From Pseudobacillus lumedeiriae (GTDB lineage: Bacteria; Bacillota; Bacilli; Bacillales; Domibacillaceae), in contig NZ_JAUIYO010000016.1 of assembly GCF_044891285.1 (NCBI RefSeq), forward strand, positions 1 through 64,000: a stretch of 64,000 nucleotides of DNA. The letters run 5' to 3'. This document shows positions 61,996 to 64,000 of this stretch, one piece after another. Both the position numbers and the translations under genes were made by a program. How positions within the stretch are numbered: the first letter of the stretch is position 1; each line of letters opens with the position of its first letter. The notes beneath the pieces are model-generated. The model was not told where the DNA came from. It did no database searches and worked only from the letters and a program-made list of their open reading frames with translations.

Positions 61996-62027
61996 AGAAA
62001 ATGACGAAGATGAAGGATGTGGATAGT

Positions 62028-63092
62028 GTGGTAACAGAAGGGCAAGTAAAAGAGATGTTAAGTGAAATGAACGATCCTATTTTACATAAAACGCTGGCGG
62101 AAACCGGCGGCATTGTTGAAGTCAGCATTAAAGAAGAAAAGCAGCATGTGAGTGTCAAAGTAGCTATCGCCCAAACAGGGACGGCTGAGCAGCTGCAGTT
62201 TCAAATGCAAATTGTGGAAGCGCTAAAAGCGGCAGGTGCCAAAACGGTCGGTATTCGCTTTACAGAGCTTCCAGAGGAGGTGCTGTCCAAATATCGCGGG
62301 TCACAAGGCAGCCAGGAACATGGACAAGATTTGCTTTCGCCGGAAAGTCGAACAACATTTATAGCAATTGCAAGCGGTAAAGGCGGTGTCGGTAAATCGA
62401 CTGTTTCTGTGAACCTTGCTGTAGCTCTTGCGCGTTTAGGAAAGAAAGTAGGTCTTGTGGATGCTGATATTTACGGATTCAGCGTACCTGATATGATGGG
62501 AATTACACAGCGGCCTGTTGTGCGCGGCGAAAAAATTGTTCCCGTGGAACGCTTTGGTGTAAAGGTTATTTCCATGGGCTTTTTCGTTGATGATAATGCG
62601 CCGGTTATTTGGCGTGGACCGATGCTTGGAAAAATGCTCAATAACTTCTTTCAAGAAGTGGAATGGGGCGAACTAGATTACCTGCTGCTTGATTTGCCGC
62701 CGGGCACAGGTGATGTAGCACTCGATGTTCATTCAATGATTCCTCATTCAAAAGAAATTATTGTTTCCACTCCACACCCAACAGCAGCGTTTGTAGCCGC
62801 TCGAGCGGGTGCAATGGCTTTACAAACGGATCATGAAATCATCGGAGTCATCGAGAACATGGCTTACTTCGAGAGTAAGAATACAGGTGAAAAAGAATAC
62901 GTCTTTGGACGTGGAGGCGGGGACAAACTAGCGGAAGAACTACGGACAGAAGTGTTGGGAAGATTGCCGCTTCAACAGCCAGATTGGGATGAAGAGGACT
63001 TTGCCCCTTCTATTTATGCTGAAGATCATCAGCTAGGGAGAATTTATTTAGAGGTTGCTGAAAAAGTCATTCATACGTTAAACAATAACTAA
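62028..63092 (+). CDS. salA: Mrp/NBP35-family ATPase SalA (YbaL)
   Basis: This P-loop ATPase is related to Fe-S cluster carriers; in B. subtilis SalA represses scoC and so affects exoprotease production. The 354-residue protein has an N-terminal MIP18-like domain (about 1-85) and the deviant Walker A GKGGVGKST. DADIYGFSVPDMMG and LLLDLPPGTGDVALDVH follow. The CXXC of typical Mrp carriers is not visible. GTG 62028 follows GAAGGA; ATG 62001 coincides with the predicted transcript start. Confidence 0.93.
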   Translation: MVTEGQVKEMLSEMNDPILHKTLAETGGIVEVSIKEEKQHVSVKVAIAQTGTAEQLQFQMQIVEALKAAGAKTVGIRFTELPEEVLSKYRGSQGSQEHGQDLLSPESRTTFIAIASGKGGVGKSTVSVNLAVALARLGKKVGLVDADIYGFSVPDMMGITQRPVVRGEKIVPVERFGVKVISMGFFVDDNAPVIWRGPMLGKMLNNFFQEVEWGELDYLLLDLPPGTGDVALDVHSMIPHSKEIIVSTPHPTAAFVAARAGAMALQTDHEIIGVIENMAYFESKNTGEKEYVFGRGGGDKLAEELRTEVLGRLPLQQPDWDEEDFAPSIYAEDHQLGRIYLEVAEKVIHTLNNN

Positions 63093-63096
63093 ACAT

Positions 63097-63136
63097 AAAA
63101 AGACAGCCGGTATAAATGTTCATCGGCTGTCTTTTT
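63097..63136. terminator. Bidirectional terminator between salA and gerD
   Basis: AAAAAGACAGCCG and CGGCTGTCTTTTT form a 13-bp stem with A- and T-runs on either side, serving both convergent genes. Confidence 0.93.
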
Positions 63137-63141
63137 GATGA

Positions 63142-63753
63142 TTATCCACCTTGCTGCCCGCCTTGTTGTCCTCCGCCTTCCCCTTGCTTTTTCTCTTTTC
63201 CTCCAGCAGCTTCTTCGCTTGCTGCTTTTAGCAAAATATCTTGTATTTTTGCTTTATATAGAGGACTTTCAAATATTTCAGTCGTAATTTTTTGTAAATG
63301 TTCTCGGTATTCTTTGCTCTTTAACAGTTTTGTGACGTTCTTTTCATATTCGGGATCCTGCATAATGTCCAGCATCATTTGTTGGTATTGTGGATCTTTC
63401 ATCAGTTCTTTTAGTAATTCTTCCTGTTCTTTTTTCATGCCTTTAGCGATAGAGCTGGCGAACTTGGGATCTTTAAATGCCTCTTTCCAAAATTCTTCAC
63501 CTTTTTTAGACAGCAGTGTTTGTTCAATGGTTTGAGCGACAATTTTCTGATCCATAACAAGCTGCTGCTTTACTTTTTCATCTTTCATCATTTCTTGAAT
63601 AGCCTTTTTTCCATCATCTGATTTTAATATATCAACGACCATTTTTTTCGTCGCATCATAATCCATCTGGGCGTTTCCAACATCGGCTGCCCCCCCTCCA
63701 CAAGCTGCCAGAGAGAAGATCAGTAAGAGGAGCGGTAAGAAAAATTTCCACAT
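63142..63753 (-). CDS. gerD: Spore germination lipoprotein GerD
   Basis: GerD is an inner-membrane spore lipoprotein needed for clustering of germinant receptors (germinosome). The 203-residue protein has a lipobox SLAAC with Cys18 after a hydrophobic signal. An alpha-helical core of charged repeats follows (MMKDEKVKQQL, LLKELMKDPQYQQMML) and a Gly/Gln-rich tail. The start at 63753 follows AAGGAG; an upstream in-frame ATG at 63816 would spoil the signal peptide. Confidence 0.93.
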   Translation of the reverse strand: MWKFFLPLLLLIFSLAACGGGAADVGNAQMDYDATKKMVVDILKSDDGKKAIQEMMKDEKVKQQLVMDQKIVAQTIEQTLLSKKGEEFWKEAFKDPKFASSIAKGMKKEQEELLKELMKDPQYQQMMLDIMQDPEYEKNVTKLLKSKEYREHLQKITTEIFESPLYKAKIQDILLKAASEEAAGGKEKKQGEGGGQQGGQQGG

Positions 63754-63895
63754 GAATAAGCTCCTTTCTAGGGTTTTCTTATTGTTAATATGAACAGAGG
63801 CAAAGAAATTATTCAAGGTCAGGTCTTTACCTAGATTTTTTTAATTTTCGTTGTTACAATCAGAAAGGGATAACAATATAGTTGGGGGTAACAAG

Positions 63896-64000
63896 GTGAC
63901 AATCCGAAATTGGATCAGGTTTTTTGTACATACATTAGTAATTGGCGGGATTGCGGCAAGCATTCTTGGTTTTTTCATTCGTTGGGATGAATTAGCGCCA
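63896..64000 (+). CDS. kbaA: KinB-signalling membrane protein KbaA, 5' end only
   Basis: A reading frame from GTG 63896, 8 bases after GGGGG, stays open to the window end (35 codons). It starts VTIRNWIRFFVH and encodes a hydrophobic helix (TLVIGGIAASILGFFIRW region). Position after gerD matches kbaA, needed for KinB activation of sporulation in B. subtilis. The identity rests mainly on synteny. Confidence 0.7.
   Translation, partial: MTIRNWIRFFVHTLVIGGIAASILGFFIRWDELAP

Noticed and set aside
1..64000. CRISPR arrays, tRNA genes, prophage or replication origin
   Set aside because: No regularly spaced repeats, no cloverleaf sequence, no phage structural genes and no DnaA-box cluster were seen. 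tRNA genes may follow the rRNA operon in other genomes but not here.

Overview
The window is a chromosomal segment of an endospore-forming member of the Bacillaceae. The gene order follows the Bacillus subtilis stretch that runs from the end of an rRNA operon through ctsR-mcsA-mcsB-clpC, radA, yacL, ispD-ispF, gltX, cysE-cysS-mrnC-rlmB-rae1, sigH-rpmG-secE-nusG, rplKAJL, rpoBC, the str operon, the S10-spc-alpha ribosomal superoperon, ecfA1-ecfA2-ecfT-truA, rplM-rpsI, then cwlD, salA, gerD and kbaA. Strong AGGAGG ribosome-binding sites, frequent TTG/GTG starts, a Cys T-box, and sporulation/germination genes (sigH, cwlD, gerD, kbaA) all fit this group. The genus cannot be fixed from the sequence alone.

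Layout. 1-160: 5S rRNA and its terminator. 160-1330: no intact gene, but a decayed IS200/IS605-type OrfB (TnpB-like) transposase on the minus strand. 1331-5923: CtsR-controlled heat-shock operon. 6069-9851: radA, the PIN/TRAM protein YacL and two MEP-pathway genes; disA, which lies between radA and yacL in B. subtilis, is absent. 9963-15547: gltX, a tRNA-Cys T-box, cysteine synthesis/charging and RNA-processing genes. 15552-20836: sigH, secE, nusG, ribosomal stalk proteins with several leader elements, and a methyltransferase. 21084-33247: RNA polymerase beta and beta-prime, a frameshifted rplGB, then rpsL-rpsG-fusA-tuf. 33407-48392: tandem promoters and the ribosomal superoperon including secY, adk, map, infA, rpoA. 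48669-52976: ECF transporter energising module, truA, rplM-rpsI behind an L13-type leader.

53343-60757 is the accessory part, inserted between rpsI and cwlD. It holds a divergent exported TIM-barrel hydrolase-like gene and a tightly packed operon: an exported protein of unknown family, a three-TM protein carrying four tandem phosphatase-like modules (only one with an intact HCX5R loop), a degenerate GGDEF plus pseudo-receiver protein, a membrane HEAT-repeat protein, and a processive family-2 glycosyltransferase. I read it as a candidate regulated exopolysaccharide synthesis and export locus whose gene content does not match the ica/pga, bcs, pel or yda operons as I know them. The window closes with a small basic protein, cwlD, salA, gerD (minus strand) and the 5' end of kbaA.

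Coding starts were placed by ribosome-binding-site spacing and by memory of B. subtilis homologues. No alignment or database search was run.
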